Shown in pieces: positions 16,630 through 25,611 of a stretch of DNA of 64,000 nt. The notes under the pieces are model-generated. The model did not search any database. It was not told the origin of the DNA and worked only from the letters and a program-made list of their open reading frames with translations. Origin of the DNA: Stenotrophomonas maltophilia (GTDB lineage Bacteria > Pseudomonadota > Gammaproteobacteria > Xanthomonadales > Xanthomonadaceae); assembly GCF_004920835.1 (NCBI RefSeq), contig NZ_QFHO01000004.1, positions 165,617 through 229,616 of the forward strand, in the 5' to 3' direction. Numbering within the stretch: the stretch's first letter is position 1; every line of letters starts with the position of its first letter. The position numbers and the translations under genes are program-made.

Positions 16630-19600
16630 GGGCTTGCCTCCGTGGCAGTGGCTTCGGCCGGCGCACGGCCCGGGAACATGCGGCGCACCAGCAGATAGAA
16701 CAACGGCACGAAGAACATGCCCAGCACCATCGAGGCGACCGTACCGCCGGCCACGCCGGTACCCAGCGAACGGCGCGCGGCCGAACCGGCGCCAGTGGCG
16801 AATACCAGCGGCAACACGCCCATCAGGAACGCCAGCGAGGTCATCACGATCGGCCGCAACCGCAGATAGACCGCCTGCAGGATCGCTTCGCGGGTGCTCT
16901 TGCCCTGCTGTTCGAGGATGCGCGCGAACTCGACGATCAGGATGCCGTTCTTCGCTGCCAGACCAATCGTGGTCAGCAGGCCGACCTGGAAGTACACGTC
17001 GTTGTTGAGGCCACGCAGGTTCATCATCAGCACGGCACCGAACACGCCCACCGGCACCGCCAGCATCACCGCGAACGGCACCGCCCAGCTTTCATACAGC
17101 GCGGCCAGGCACAGGAACACGAACAGCAGCGAGATGGCGTACAGCATGGGCGCCTGGTTGCCTGACAGCTGCTCCTGGTAGGCCATGTCCGACCAGGCAT
17201 GGCTGAAGCCTTCCGGCAGTGTGTCGGCCAGGCGCGCGATCTCGGCCATCGCCTCGCCAGAGCTGACGCCGGGCGCCGGCTGGCCGGTGATTTCCATCGC
17301 CGATACGCCGTTGTAACGCTGCAGCGCGGCCGGCGCGCTGGTCCAGTGGCTGCTGACCAGCGACGACAGCGGCACCATCTGGCCGGCCTGGTTGCGCACG
17401 CTCCAGCGCTCGATGTCCTGCGGCTGCATGCGTGCTTCAGCGGTGCCCTGGATGAACACCTTCTTGATGCGGCCCTTGTAGATGAAGTTGTTGACGAAGT
17501 CGCCGCCCAGCGCCGCGTTCAAGGTGTCATTGATGTCCTGCGGATTCACGCCCATGGCCTGCGCCTTGGCGTCGTCCACCTTCACGGCGTACACCGGCGC
17601 GTCTTCCAGGCTGGCATAACGCACGTTGACCAGCTTCGGATCCTTGGCGGCCTCCTTCAGCAGCGTGTTGCGCGCGGCCACGGCGGCGGCATGGCCGGCA
17701 CCGCCTTCGTCCTGCAGTTCCAGGGTGAAACCACCGGCATCGCCCAGGCCGAGGATGGCCGGTGGCGAGGTGATGAACACCTGCGCATCGGGCACGCTGG
17801 CCATGGCTGCGGTCAGCCGCGCGGCGATGGTATCGGCATCGTCCTTGCGGTCATCCCAATCCTTGAGCCGGATGAAGGCCTGGCCGACGTTCTGGCCGCT
17901 GCCGGTAACACTGAAACCGGCAGTTGCCTGGATCGACAGCACACTGTTGTCCTTCACTGCGGCGGCACTGAGGCGATCCATCACCGCGCGGGTCTGCTCC
18001 AGGGTGGAACCGGCCGGCAGCTTCACCAGCGCGTTGAGCATGCCCTGGTCCTCATCGGGCAGGAACGCGCCCGGCAGGTGCCACAGCAGCAGGCCGGTGG
18101 CCACGCTCAGCACCAGGTAGAACAGCACGCCCAGCGCGCGCCGGCCGAGGAAACCATCGACGCGATGGCGCAGGCCATTGGAGGTGCGCTCGAAGCGGTG
18201 GTTGAACCAGATGAAGAACTTGCCCAGCAGGCTCGGCTCGCCGCCGTGGTCACCATGTGGGTGGCCGCCCTTGGGAATCTGATGCAGGATGCTGCCGCAC
18301 AGCGCCGGCGTGATGGTCATCGCCACCAGCACCGACAGGATCATCGCAGCAGCGATCGTGACCGAGAACTGGCGATAGATCACGCCGGTGACACCGCTGA
18401 AGAACGCCATCGGCAGGAACACCGCGGTGAGCACCAGCACGATGCCGACCAGCGCACCGGTGATCTGGCCCATTGCCTTCAGCGTGGCCGGCTTCGGTGC
18501 CAGCCCTTCGAAGGTCATCACCCGCTCCACGTTCTCCACCACCACGATGGCATCGTCCACCAGCAGGCCGATGGCCAGCACCAGCGCGAACATGGTCAGT
18601 GTGTTGATCGAATAGCCGAACGCGGCCAGCACGCCGAACGTGCCCAGCAGCACCACCGGCACCGCGATGGTCGGGATCAGCGTGGCCCGCCAGTTCTGCA
18701 GGAACAGGTACATCACCAGCACGACCAGTGCGATCGCCTCGATCAGGGTGATCACCACTTCCTTCAGCGAGATGGTCACGAACGGCGTGGTGGTGAATGC
18801 CACGTGGGCGGTGTAGCCATGCGGCCAGTACTTCTGCAGCTGCTGAAGCCGTGCATCGATGGCCTTGGAGACTGCGATCGCGTTCGCACCGGCATTGAGT
18901 TCAATGCCCAGCGAGGCCGACGGCTTGCCGTTGAAGGTGCTGATGCTGTCGTAGCTCTCCGGGCCCAGGCCGATCGTCGCCACGTCGCCCAGATGCACCA
19001 CGCTGCCATTGGCATCGGCCTTGAGTACCACCTGCGCGAACTGCTCGGGCGTGTGCAGGCGGCTGCGCGCGGTCACCGTGGCGTCCAGCTGCTGGCCCTT
19101 CAGCGCCGGCTGGCCACCCAGTTCACCGGCCGACACGTCGGTATTCTGCGCCTGCAGTGCGGTTTCGATGTCCGACGGCATCAGCGCGTACTGGCGCATC
19201 TTCTCCGGGTCCAGCCAGATACGCATCGCGTATTCCTGGCCGATCGGCTGGATGTTGCCGACGCCGCTGACACGGCTGATCTGGTCGTCGATGCGCGCTT
19301 CCATGAAGTTGGCGACATCGAAGTTGTCCATGCTGCCGTCTTCGCTGGTGAACGACAGCACCTCGAAGATCGAGCCACTGGACTTGGTGATGGTCAGGCC
19401 GTTCTGCTGCACCGCCTGCGGCAGCGTCGCCATAGCCGCCTGCAGCTGGTTCTGCACCTGCACCTGTGCAGTGTCCGGATTGGTACCGGTAGCGAACACC
19501 AGGTTGACCTGCGCCGAGCCGTCCGAGGCGCTGGTGGAGGTCATGTACATCAGGTGGTCCAGGCTCTGCTGGGACTGCTCGATGACCTGGGTGACCGCGT

Positions 19601-19775
19601 TTTCCACGGTCTGTGACGAGGCGCCGGTGTAGGTGGCGCGGATGGTGATGGTGGGCGGGGCGATCTGCGGGTAGCGGTCCACCGGCAGGATCAGGATCGC
19701 GAGCAGGCCGAGCAGGCTGACCGCGATGGCGATCACCCATGCAAAGATCGGCCGGTCGATGAAGAAGCGAACCAT
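16626..19775 (-). CDS. smeB: RND multidrug efflux permease
   Basis: 1049 residues, the size of the AcrB/HAE1 family. The N-terminus MVRFFIDRPIFAWVIAI is typical. GLLVDDAIVVVENVERVM, in transmembrane helix 4, holds the proton-relay aspartate pair. Two large periplasmic loops and twelve membrane segments are visible, and a His-rich cytoplasmic insert (PKGGHPHGDHGGEPS) precedes the second half. It exports drugs using the proton gradient, with SmeA as adaptor and SmeC as outer channel. The gene starts 12 bp after smeA. Confidence 0.95.
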   Translation of the reverse strand: MVRFFIDRPIFAWVIAIAVSLLGLLAILILPVDRYPQIAPPTITIRATYTGASSQTVENAVTQVIEQSQQSLDHLMYMTSTSASDGSAQVNLVFATGTNPDTAQVQVQNQLQAAMATLPQAVQQNGLTITKSSGSIFEVLSFTSEDGSMDNFDVANFMEARIDDQISRVSGVGNIQPIGQEYAMRIWLDPEKMRQYALMPSDIETALQAQNTDVSAGELGGQPALKGQQLDATVTARSRLHTPEQFAQVVLKADANGSVVHLGDVATIGLGPESYDSISTFNGKPSASLGIELNAGANAIAVSKAIDARLQQLQKYWPHGYTAHVAFTTTPFVTISLKEVVITLIEAIALVVLVMYLFLQNWRATLIPTIAVPVVLLGTFGVLAAFGYSINTLTMFALVLAIGLLVDDAIVVVENVERVMTFEGLAPKPATLKAMGQITGALVGIVLVLTAVFLPMAFFSGVTGVIYRQFSVTIAAAMILSVLVAMTITPALCGSILHQIPKGGHPHGDHGGEPSLLGKFFIWFNHRFERTSNGLRHRVDGFLGRRALGVLFYLVLSVATGLLLWHLPGAFLPDEDQGMLNALVKLPAGSTLEQTRAVMDRLSAAAVKDNSVLSIQATAGFSVTGSGQNVGQAFIRLKDWDDRKDDADTIAARLTAAMASVPDAQVFITSPPAILGLGDAGGFTLELQDEGGAGHAAAVAARNTLLKEAAKDPKLVNVRYASLEDAPVYAVKVDDAKAQAMGVNPQDINDTLNAALGGDFVNNFIYKGRIKKVFIQGTAEARMQPQDIERWSVRNQAGQMVPLSSLVSSHWTSAPAALQRYNGVSAMEITGQPAPGVSSGEAMAEIARLADTLPEGFSHAWSDMAYQEQLSGNQAPMLYAISLLFVFLCLAALYESWAVPFAVMLAVPVGVFGAVLMMNLRGLNNDVYFQVGLLTTIGLAAKNGILIVEFARILEQQGKSTREAILQAVYLRLRPIVMTSLAFLMGVLPLVFATGAGSAARRSLGTGVAGGTVASMVLGMFFVPLFYLLVRRMFPGRAPAEATATEASP

Positions 19776-19787
19776 GCGCGGCGGGCC

Positions 19788-20984
19788 TCAGTGCGACTTT
19801 TCGTCGGTGTTGCCGTTCGGGTCGATCGCCGGCATGGCGGCCAGCTGCGCGGTGGTGGCTGCGACCGCCTTCACCTGCTGGCCGAGCGCTACCGCACTGC
19901 CGTTGCTGACGATTACCCGCTCACCGGCTTTCAGCCCCTGCATGATCTGCCACTGGTTGCCCACCACCTGGCCGGTACTGACCCGGCGCTCGACCACGTG
20001 GTCCTTGGCATCGAGCAGGCGCAGCAGCGGCTCGCCGCGTTCATTGCGCAGCACCGCCTTCTGCGGCACCAGCAGGGCACGCGCATCGGTGGCCATCGGC
20101 AGCACCGCCTTCAGGTACATGCCCGGCAGCAGCAGACCGTCCGGGTTCGGAATGACCGCGCGCAACACCACATTGCCGGTACCCGGATCGACCGCGCTAC
20201 CGACAAACTCCAGCGTGCCTTCATGGGCATAGGTGCTGCCGTCCTCCAGCAGCACCTTCACCTGCGCCTTGCCGTCGATGGCCTTCACCAGGCCGGCATC
20301 AAGCTGCTTGCGCAGTGCCAGCATCTGCGTGCTGGACTGAGTGACATCCAGGTACACCGGGTCCAACCGCTGGATGGTCGCCAGCGCCGCTTCCTGTCCT
20401 GCAGCGACCAGCGCGCCGGCAGTGACGCTGGAGGTGCCGATGCGGCCCGCGATCGGTGCGGTCACCCGGGTGTAGTCGAGGTTGATGCGGGCGGCCTGCA
20501 GCGCAGCGCGCGCGGCGATCACATTGGCCTGTGCCTGCTTCAGCGCCGAGGTGGCATCGTCGGCGTCCTGCTTGCTGGCCGCATCCAGGCCCAGCAGCGT
20601 GCGGGTGCGCTCGGCCTTCGGCTGCGCCGACAGCACGGTGGCCTCGGCCTGCGCCAGCTGGCCACGCGCGGTATCGAAGGCGGCCTGGTACGGCGCCGGA
20701 TCGACCTGGTACAGCAGCTGGCCGGCCTTGACCTGCTGGCCTTCGGTGAACAAACGCTGGCGGATCAACCCGCCGATCTGTGGCCGCACCTCGGACACCT
20801 CGAACGGCACCGCGCGACCGGGCAGGCTCTGCTGCAGCGCCAGCGGCTGCGCGCTGGCGGTAATGACGCCCACTTCAGGCGTGGCCGGGGCGTCGGTCCT
20901 GCCCGCCGTACAGGCCGCCAGGGACATCAGCAGGGGCAACAACAATGGATGGGGAGATCGGGACAGCAGGCGCGGGAGTGACAT
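19788..20984 (-). CDS. smeA: RND periplasmic adaptor (membrane fusion protein)
   Basis: 398 residues with a lipoprotein-type signal ending SLAAC (Cys25). It has the expected adaptor layout: beta-barrel and lipoyl halves (EVRPQIGGLIRQRLFTEGQQVKAGQLLYQVDPAPYQAAFD, residues about 65-105), a helical hairpin, and a returning lipoyl strand (DYTRVTAPIAGRIG). It is anchored in the inner membrane and bridges SmeB and SmeC. It is the first gene of the operon and is divergent from smeS across a 128-bp gap. Confidence 0.93.
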   Translation of the reverse strand: MSLPRLLSRSPHPLLLPLLMSLAACTAGRTDAPATPEVGVITASAQPLALQQSLPGRAVPFEVSEVRPQIGGLIRQRLFTEGQQVKAGQLLYQVDPAPYQAAFDTARGQLAQAEATVLSAQPKAERTRTLLGLDAASKQDADDATSALKQAQANVIAARAALQAARINLDYTRVTAPIAGRIGTSSVTAGALVAAGQEAALATIQRLDPVYLDVTQSSTQMLALRKQLDAGLVKAIDGKAQVKVLLEDGSTYAHEGTLEFVGSAVDPGTGNVVLRAVIPNPDGLLLPGMYLKAVLPMATDARALLVPQKAVLRNERGEPLLRLLDAKDHVVERRVSTGQVVGNQWQIMQGLKAGERVIVSNGSAVALGQQVKAVAATTAQLAAMPAIDPNGNTDEKSH

Positions 20985-21112
20985 GGGGGGCGTGGGGGCC
21001 TTGCGTTGACCCGTGCACGCTGCCGTGGAACTGTGCAGAGAATATGGAGAATCTGCGACCAGCTCAGCTGGCGCTTGCTTTCAGCGCCACATGCGCCGCT
21101 AATGGCCCCGCG
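20985..21112. promoter_or_regulatory. divergent smeA/smeS control region
   Basis: 128 bp separating the divergent efflux and two-component operons. It must hold both promoters. TTGACC near 21006 is a possible -35 box for smeS, but no convincing -10 follows at standard spacing. Known biology has SmeR controlling smeABC, so its site is expected here; I could not identify a clear direct or inverted repeat. Confidence 0.45.
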
Positions 21113-22504
21113 ATGGTGAAGATTCGACTCAAATTCGGCCTGACCGCGAAGACCTTCCTCGCGATCTTCACCGCCTGCCTGCTGGTGCTGGCAGTGAACG
21201 GCATTGCCAGCCGCGTGGCATTCCAGACCGGCTTCCTGGACTACCTCAACGACCAGGGCGACCTGCGCATGCAGCGCCTGATGCCACACCTGCAGCGCGA
21301 GTACAGCGCGCACGGTGGCTGGGAGCATCTGCGCGGTGACAGTGATCGCTGGGCGCGGCTGCTGCGTCCGGATCTGGCCCATGGGCATGAGGGCCCGGTG
21401 CCGCCGCTGTCCGACCAGACCGGCGTACCGTCGCGGCTGGGCCTGTTCGATGCGCAGCACCGGTTCGTGGCCGGCAACCCCGATGCCACCAGTGATGACG
21501 AGCCGCATCCGGTGCAGCTGGACGGGCACACCGTCGGCTGGCTGGGCATGGTGCCATTCCAGACGGTCATCGCCACCAACGATCTGAACTTCTACAACAC
21601 CCAGGTGCGCGCCTGGTGGGTGATCGGCGTCGCCCTGCTGCTGGTGACGGTGCTGCTGGCCTGGTTGGTGTCGCGTGCGCTGCGCCAGCGCCTGGCCAAG
21701 CTGGCTGCGGCCACCCATCGGCTCGCTGCAGGCGACTATGCCACCCGCATCGAGCGCACCAGCGATGACGAGCTGGACGCACTGGTCAACGACTTCAACC
21801 GGATGGCACAGGCGCTGGACGATACCGAGCGCAACCGCCGCGCGTTCATCGCCGACATCTCGCACGAGCTGCGCACACCACTGGCGGTGGTGCGCGCCGA
21901 GCTGGAGGCGATCGAGGACGGCATCCGCCCGCTGGACCGCGCCAACCTCGGTGGCCTGCAGAGCGAGATCCGCCAGCTGGGCAAGCTGGTCGACGACCTG
22001 CACGATCTGTCGATGACCCAGTCTGGCGGCCTCGCCTACCGCTTCGCGCCGCTGGATCTGGTGGCGCTGCTGCGCAGCGAACTCAATGGCATGCGCGTGC
22101 GCTTCGCCAACGCAGGCCTGTCGCTGGAAGAAGATCTACCCGCCACACCGCTGCAGGTGTCCGGCGACGAGCGACGCCTGCAGCAGGTACTGGCCAACCT
22201 GCTGGAGAACGCGCTGCGCTACACCCATACCGGCGGCCGCGTGCATGTGCAGGCCGCGCGCGTGCCTGCAGGCGTGCAGCTGATCGTGGAAGACACCGCT
22301 CCGGGCGTACCGGCTGACAAGTGCGCGCTGCTGTTCGAGCGCTTCTACCGGGTGGAAAGCTCGCGCAACCGTGCCAGCGGTGGCAGCGGGTTGGGCCTGG
22401 CCATCAGCCACAACATCATCCTCGCCCACCACGGCCACATCCACGCCGAGCCCTCGCCACTGGGCGGCCTGCGCGTGGCCATCACCCTGCCGGAGCCTGC
22501 ATGA
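21113..22504 (+). CDS. smeS: sensor histidine kinase of the efflux operon
   Basis: 463 residues from the ATG at 21113 (MVKIRLKFGL); the frame is open upstream to 20945, but that part overlaps the promoter and smeA start. Two membrane segments (about 14-35 and 168-187) enclose a periplasmic sensor domain. HAMP follows, then the H-box FIADISHELRTPLAVV with phosphoacceptor His251. The N-box NLLENALRYTH and G-box GGSGLGLAI complete the ATPase domain. It resembles BaeS and is probably the smeABC sensor. The smeR start overlaps its stop by 4 nt. Confidence 0.93.
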   Translation: MVKIRLKFGLTAKTFLAIFTACLLVLAVNGIASRVAFQTGFLDYLNDQGDLRMQRLMPHLQREYSAHGGWEHLRGDSDRWARLLRPDLAHGHEGPVPPLSDQTGVPSRLGLFDAQHRFVAGNPDATSDDEPHPVQLDGHTVGWLGMVPFQTVIATNDLNFYNTQVRAWWVIGVALLLVTVLLAWLVSRALRQRLAKLAAATHRLAAGDYATRIERTSDDELDALVNDFNRMAQALDDTERNRRAFIADISHELRTPLAVVRAELEAIEDGIRPLDRANLGGLQSEIRQLGKLVDDLHDLSMTQSGGLAYRFAPLDLVALLRSELNGMRVRFANAGLSLEEDLPATPLQVSGDERRLQQVLANLLENALRYTHTGGRVHVQAARVPAGVQLIVEDTAPGVPADKCALLFERFYRVESSRNRASGGSGLGLAISHNIILAHHGHIHAEPSPLGGLRVAITLPEPA

Positions 22505-23190
22505 GCACGTCCCCCGTCGCGCCCGCGAAGATACTGATCGTCGAGGACGAGCCGCGGTTGGCCTCGGTACTGCGCGACTACCTGGCCGCTGCCGGCATGG
22601 ACAGCGAATGGGTGGATGACGGCGGCCAGGTGATCGAGGCGTTTGCGCGCTACCAGCCCGACCTGGTGCTGCTGGACCTGATGCTGCCGCAGCGCGATGG
22701 CGTGGATCTGTGCCGCGAACTGCGCGCCAGCAGCGACGTACCGGTGATCATGGTCACCGCACGGGTGGAAGAGATCGACCGCCTGCTGGGCCTGGAGATC
22801 GGCGCCGACGACTACATCTGCAAGCCGTTCAGTCCGCGCGAAGTCGTCGCGCGGGTGGTAGCGGTGCTGCGCCGCTACCGCCCGGACCCGGGTGCACGCG
22901 CCAACGGCGGCCTGCATATCGACGAACCGGCGGCACGCGCCACCTGGAACGGCAAGGGCCTGGACCTGACGCCGGTGGAGTACCGCCTGCTGCGTACCCT
23001 GCTGGCCACGCCGGGCCGGATCTGGGCCCGCGACGAACTGCTCGACCGGCTGTACCTGGACCACCGCGTGGTGGTCGACCGTACCGTCGACAGCCACGTG
23101 CGCAACCTGCGCCGCAAGCTGGCCGATGCCGGCATGGAAGGCGAGCCGATCCGTTCGGTGTATGGCATGGGCTACAGCTACGAACCCTGA
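22501..23190 (+). CDS. smeR: OmpR/BaeR-type response regulator of the efflux operon
   Basis: 229 residues. The receiver domain (residues about 10-120) has the acidic pair VEDE, phosphoacceptor Asp59 (VLLDLMLP) and Lys108 (ICKPF). The C-terminal winged helix is of OmpR type (LTPVEYRLLRTLLATPGRIWARDELLD, RTVDSHVRNLRRKL). The protein should be phosphorylated by SmeS and act on the divergent smeABC promoter; that role is known for S. maltophilia SmeR. The ATG overlaps the smeS stop. Confidence 0.94.
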   Translation: MSTSPVAPAKILIVEDEPRLASVLRDYLAAAGMDSEWVDDGGQVIEAFARYQPDLVLLDLMLPQRDGVDLCRELRASSDVPVIMVTARVEEIDRLLGLEIGADDYICKPFSPREVVARVVAVLRRYRPDPGARANGGLHIDEPAARATWNGKGLDLTPVEYRLLRTLLATPGRIWARDELLDRLYLDHRVVVDRTVDSHVRNLRRKLADAGMEGEPIRSVYGMGYSYEP

Positions 23191-23200
23191 GCTCCCTGTG

Positions 23201-23225
23201 GAGCCGAGCATGGGCTCGGCTCTAC
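23201..23225 (-). repeat. SMAG-type hairpin, GAGCCGAGC subfamily
   Basis: GAGCCGAGC-ATG-GGCTCGGCTC followed by TAC, so the GTAG-type end lies on the minus strand. It sits 11 bp after the smeR stop and may end that transcript. Confidence 0.8.
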
Positions 23226-23278
23226 AACACACCACGCAGGTATCATCGTCGTGAACGCCCTGATTTCCGGAGACACCG

Positions 23279-23809
23279 ATGAACCCGCTGCGCCCTTTCC
23301 GCGACAAGATGCCCGTCCTCGGCGAGCGCGTGTACATCGATCCGGCCTGCACCCTCATCGGTGACGTGGAACTGGCCGACGACGTGTCGGTGTGGCCGGG
23401 CACGGTCATCCGCGGCGACGTCAACCATGTGCGCATCGGTGCACGCACCAACGTGCAGGACGGCACCATCATCCACGTCAGCCACCACAGCCCGTACAAC
23501 AAGGCCGGCTACCCGACCCTGATCGGCGAAGGCGTGACGGTCGGCCACGGCTGCATCATCCACGCCTGCACGATCGGCGATTACAGCCTGATCGGCATGG
23601 GTGCCTGCATCCTCGATGGCGCCCGCGTGGAGCGCCATGGCTTCGTCGGTGCCGGTGCGGTGGTCGGCCCGGGCAAGGTGGTGGGTGAAGGTGAGCTGTG
23701 GGTGGGCAATCCGGCCCGGCCGGCACGCACGCTGAGCGACAAGGAGATCGAAGCGCTGCATTACTCAGCCGACCACTACGTGCGGCTGAAGGATGAATAC
23801 CTGGGCTGA
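23279..23809 (+). CDS. gamma-class carbonic anhydrase family protein (YrdA/PaaY-like)
   Basis: 176 residues folding as a left-handed beta-helix of hexapeptide repeats (DVELADDVSVWPGTVIRGDV and so on). The metal-binding histidines are visible in GTIIHVSHHS and VGHGCIIHACTIG, so the trimeric zinc or iron sites are probably intact. Relatives include YrdA and PaaY; some are carbonic anhydrases and some thioesterases, so the reaction is uncertain. A ribosome site GGAG lies 8 nt before the start. Confidence 0.9.
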   Translation: MNPLRPFRDKMPVLGERVYIDPACTLIGDVELADDVSVWPGTVIRGDVNHVRIGARTNVQDGTIIHVSHHSPYNKAGYPTLIGEGVTVGHGCIIHACTIGDYSLIGMGACILDGARVERHGFVGAGAVVGPGKVVGEGELWVGNPARPARTLSDKEIEALHYSADHYVRLKDEYLG

Positions 23810-23932
23810 GCGGCCAACGCCGCCATGCGGCTCTGTTAAAGTCTGGGCCCGACCAGGACCTGTCGAGAACCCCATGCCTGTGGCTGCCTGCTGGAGAGGA
23901 CTCCGGCGCCCACAACGAAGGCCATCGCGCTG

Positions 23933-24622
23933 ATGGCCGCACCGATGCTCGATACCTACCGCGAGGTGGTGACGCCGGAGGGTGTGCCGCTGCAGTTGCC
24001 GGCGGCCGGCCCGGTGCCTCGGGCGATGGCCTGGCTGGTCGATCTCGGCGTGCGCATCGCGGTGCTGGTGCTGATGTCGTTCCCGCTGGCGCTGCTGGAC
24101 AAGTTCGGCACCGGGCTCTACCTGGCGCTGATGTTCCTGGTCTACTGGGCCTACCCGATCATCTGCGAAGCGCTGTGGGGCCGTACCCTGGGCAAGCGTG
24201 CGCTGGGCCTGCGCGTGCTCGCCCGCGATGGCGCGCCAGTGGGCTGGATGGCCGCGGTCACCCGCAACCTGCTGCGCACCGTGGACATGCTGCCGTTCGG
24301 CTATGCACTGGGCCTGATCAGCAGCCTGTTCGATCCGCATGGCCGTCGCCTCGGTGACCTGGTGGCAGGCACCGTAGTGGTGCACGCACCGGCGCTGTAC
24401 CTGCCGCCACCGCCGACCATCGACAGCGTGCTGGCTCCGCCACAACCGTTGCGGCCGGAAGAGCAGGCGGCACTGATGGCCTTCGCCGAGCGCGCACCTC
24501 GACTGTCACCGGCGCGCCAGCAGGAACTGGCCGGCATCGTCGAACCGCTGACCGGTACCCACGGCCAGATCGGTGTGCTGCGCCTGTACGCGATGGCCAA
24601 CTGGCTGCTGGGCCGGCGATGA
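23933..24622 (+). CDS. RDD-family membrane protein, first gene of the MoxR operon
   Basis: 229 residues (or 225 from a second ATG at 23945). The RDD domain is near residues 20-150, with the Arg in PRAMAWLVDLGV, the Asp-bearing first helix, and GRTLGKRALGLRVLARDG between membrane segments. The C-terminal third is soluble and ends in ANWLLGRR. RDD proteins are inner-membrane proteins, some suggested to be cation exchangers. It opens the six-gene cluster RDD, SpoIIM-like, DUF4129, DUF4350, MoxR, DUF58, whose next ATG overlaps its stop by 4 nt. Confidence 0.88.
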   Translation: MAAPMLDTYREVVTPEGVPLQLPAAGPVPRAMAWLVDLGVRIAVLVLMSFPLALLDKFGTGLYLALMFLVYWAYPIICEALWGRTLGKRALGLRVLARDGAPVGWMAAVTRNLLRTVDMLPFGYALGLISSLFDPHGRRLGDLVAGTVVVHAPALYLPPPPTIDSVLAPPQPLRPEEQAALMAFAERAPRLSPARQQELAGIVEPLTGTHGQIGVLRLYAMANWLLGRR

Positions 24623-25611
24623 AGCAGGAACAGTTCGTCGCCCGCTACCAGCAGGAATGGCAGGACCTGGAGCAATGGTTGCTGCTGCGCGCTGGCGTGT
24701 CGCGCCGCATGCGCCGGAAGGCCAGTGGTCTGTCGCTGCACGACACCGCCTTCCCGCAGCGCTACCGGCGCCTGTGCCAGCAGCTGGCGCTGGCCCGTGA
24801 GCGCGGCTACAGCCCCCAGCTGGTGCAGCGCCTGCAGCAGTTGATGCAGCAGGGCCACAGCGTGCTCTACCGCACACCGCCGACGCGCTGGCGCGCGGCG
24901 CTGGAATTCCTGGTGGCCGACTTCCCGCTGCTGGTGCGCAGCCAGGCACGCAGCATGTGGGTGGCGCTGGCGATGTTCGCGCTGCCAGCGCTGGCCTGCT
25001 TCGTGCTGGCGCAGGTCTACCCGGACCTGATCCACATGCTGATGGACAACCGCCAGATCGCCGCGATGGAGCGCATGTACGACCCGGCCGCCGAACGCCT
25101 GGGCCGCGACAGCGGCACCGACTGGATGATGTTCGGCCACTACATCATGAACAACATCAGCATCGCCCTGCGCACCTTTGCCAGCGGCCTGCTGGCCGGG
25201 CTGGGCACGCTGCTGGTGCTGCTGTTCAACGGCGTGACCATTGGTGCGGTGGCCGGCCACCTGCAGCACATCGGCCATGGTGGCCCGTTCTGGCGCTTCG
25301 TGGTCGGCCATGGCGCGTTCGAGCTGACCGCGATCGTGATTGCCGGCGGCGCCGGCCTGCAGCTGGGCATGAAGCTGCTGGCACCGGGCCGGCGCAGCCG
25401 CCTGGATGCACTGGTCGACGGCGGCCGCATCGGCGCCCGGCTATGCCTCGGCGTCGCCTTCATGCTGCTGGTCGCGGCCTTCATTGAAGCGTTCTGGTCA
25501 TCGATCGCCGAAGTGCCGGCGTGGGGCAAGTTCAGCGTGGCCGGCGTGCTGTGGGCCGGCGTGCTGCTGTGGCTGTGGCGCGGCGGACGCGGAGGCAGCG
25601 ATGCGCATTGA
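24619..25611 (+). CDS. stage II sporulation protein M-like (DUF95) membrane protein
   Basis: 330 residues. A soluble, Arg/Gln-rich N-terminal region (residues 1-110) precedes about six membrane segments. The SpoIIM-like core is NNISIALRTFASGLLAGLG, LLFNGVTIGAV and VVGHGAFELTAIVIAGGAGLQLG. In spore formers SpoIIM works with the SpoIID/P cell wall hydrolases; this organism does not sporulate, so the name only reflects fold. The gene overlaps the RDD gene by 4 nt and the DUF4129 gene by 11 nt. Confidence 0.88.
   Translation: MKQEQFVARYQQEWQDLEQWLLLRAGVSRRMRRKASGLSLHDTAFPQRYRRLCQQLALARERGYSPQLVQRLQQLMQQGHSVLYRTPPTRWRAALEFLVADFPLLVRSQARSMWVALAMFALPALACFVLAQVYPDLIHMLMDNRQIAAMERMYDPAAERLGRDSGTDWMMFGHYIMNNISIALRTFASGLLAGLGTLLVLLFNGVTIGAVAGHLQHIGHGGPFWRFVVGHGAFELTAIVIAGGAGLQLGMKLLAPGRRSRLDALVDGGRIGARLCLGVAFMLLVAAFIEAFWSSIAEVPAWGKFSVAGVLWAGVLLWLWRGGRGGSDAH

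Noticed and set aside
17199..19616. 805-codon plus-strand open frame inside the pump gene
   Set aside because: Shadow of smeB on the opposite strand; His/Gln/Arg-rich and without recognisable domains.
19788..20984. Plus-strand 396-codon frame opposite smeA
   Set aside because: Shadow frame; composition is Arg/Gln/His-rich and the minus-strand product is a clear membrane fusion protein.
24619..25611. Sporulation function for the SpoIIM-like protein
   Set aside because: No other sporulation gene is present, the organism type does not sporulate, and the neighbours are MoxR-module genes.
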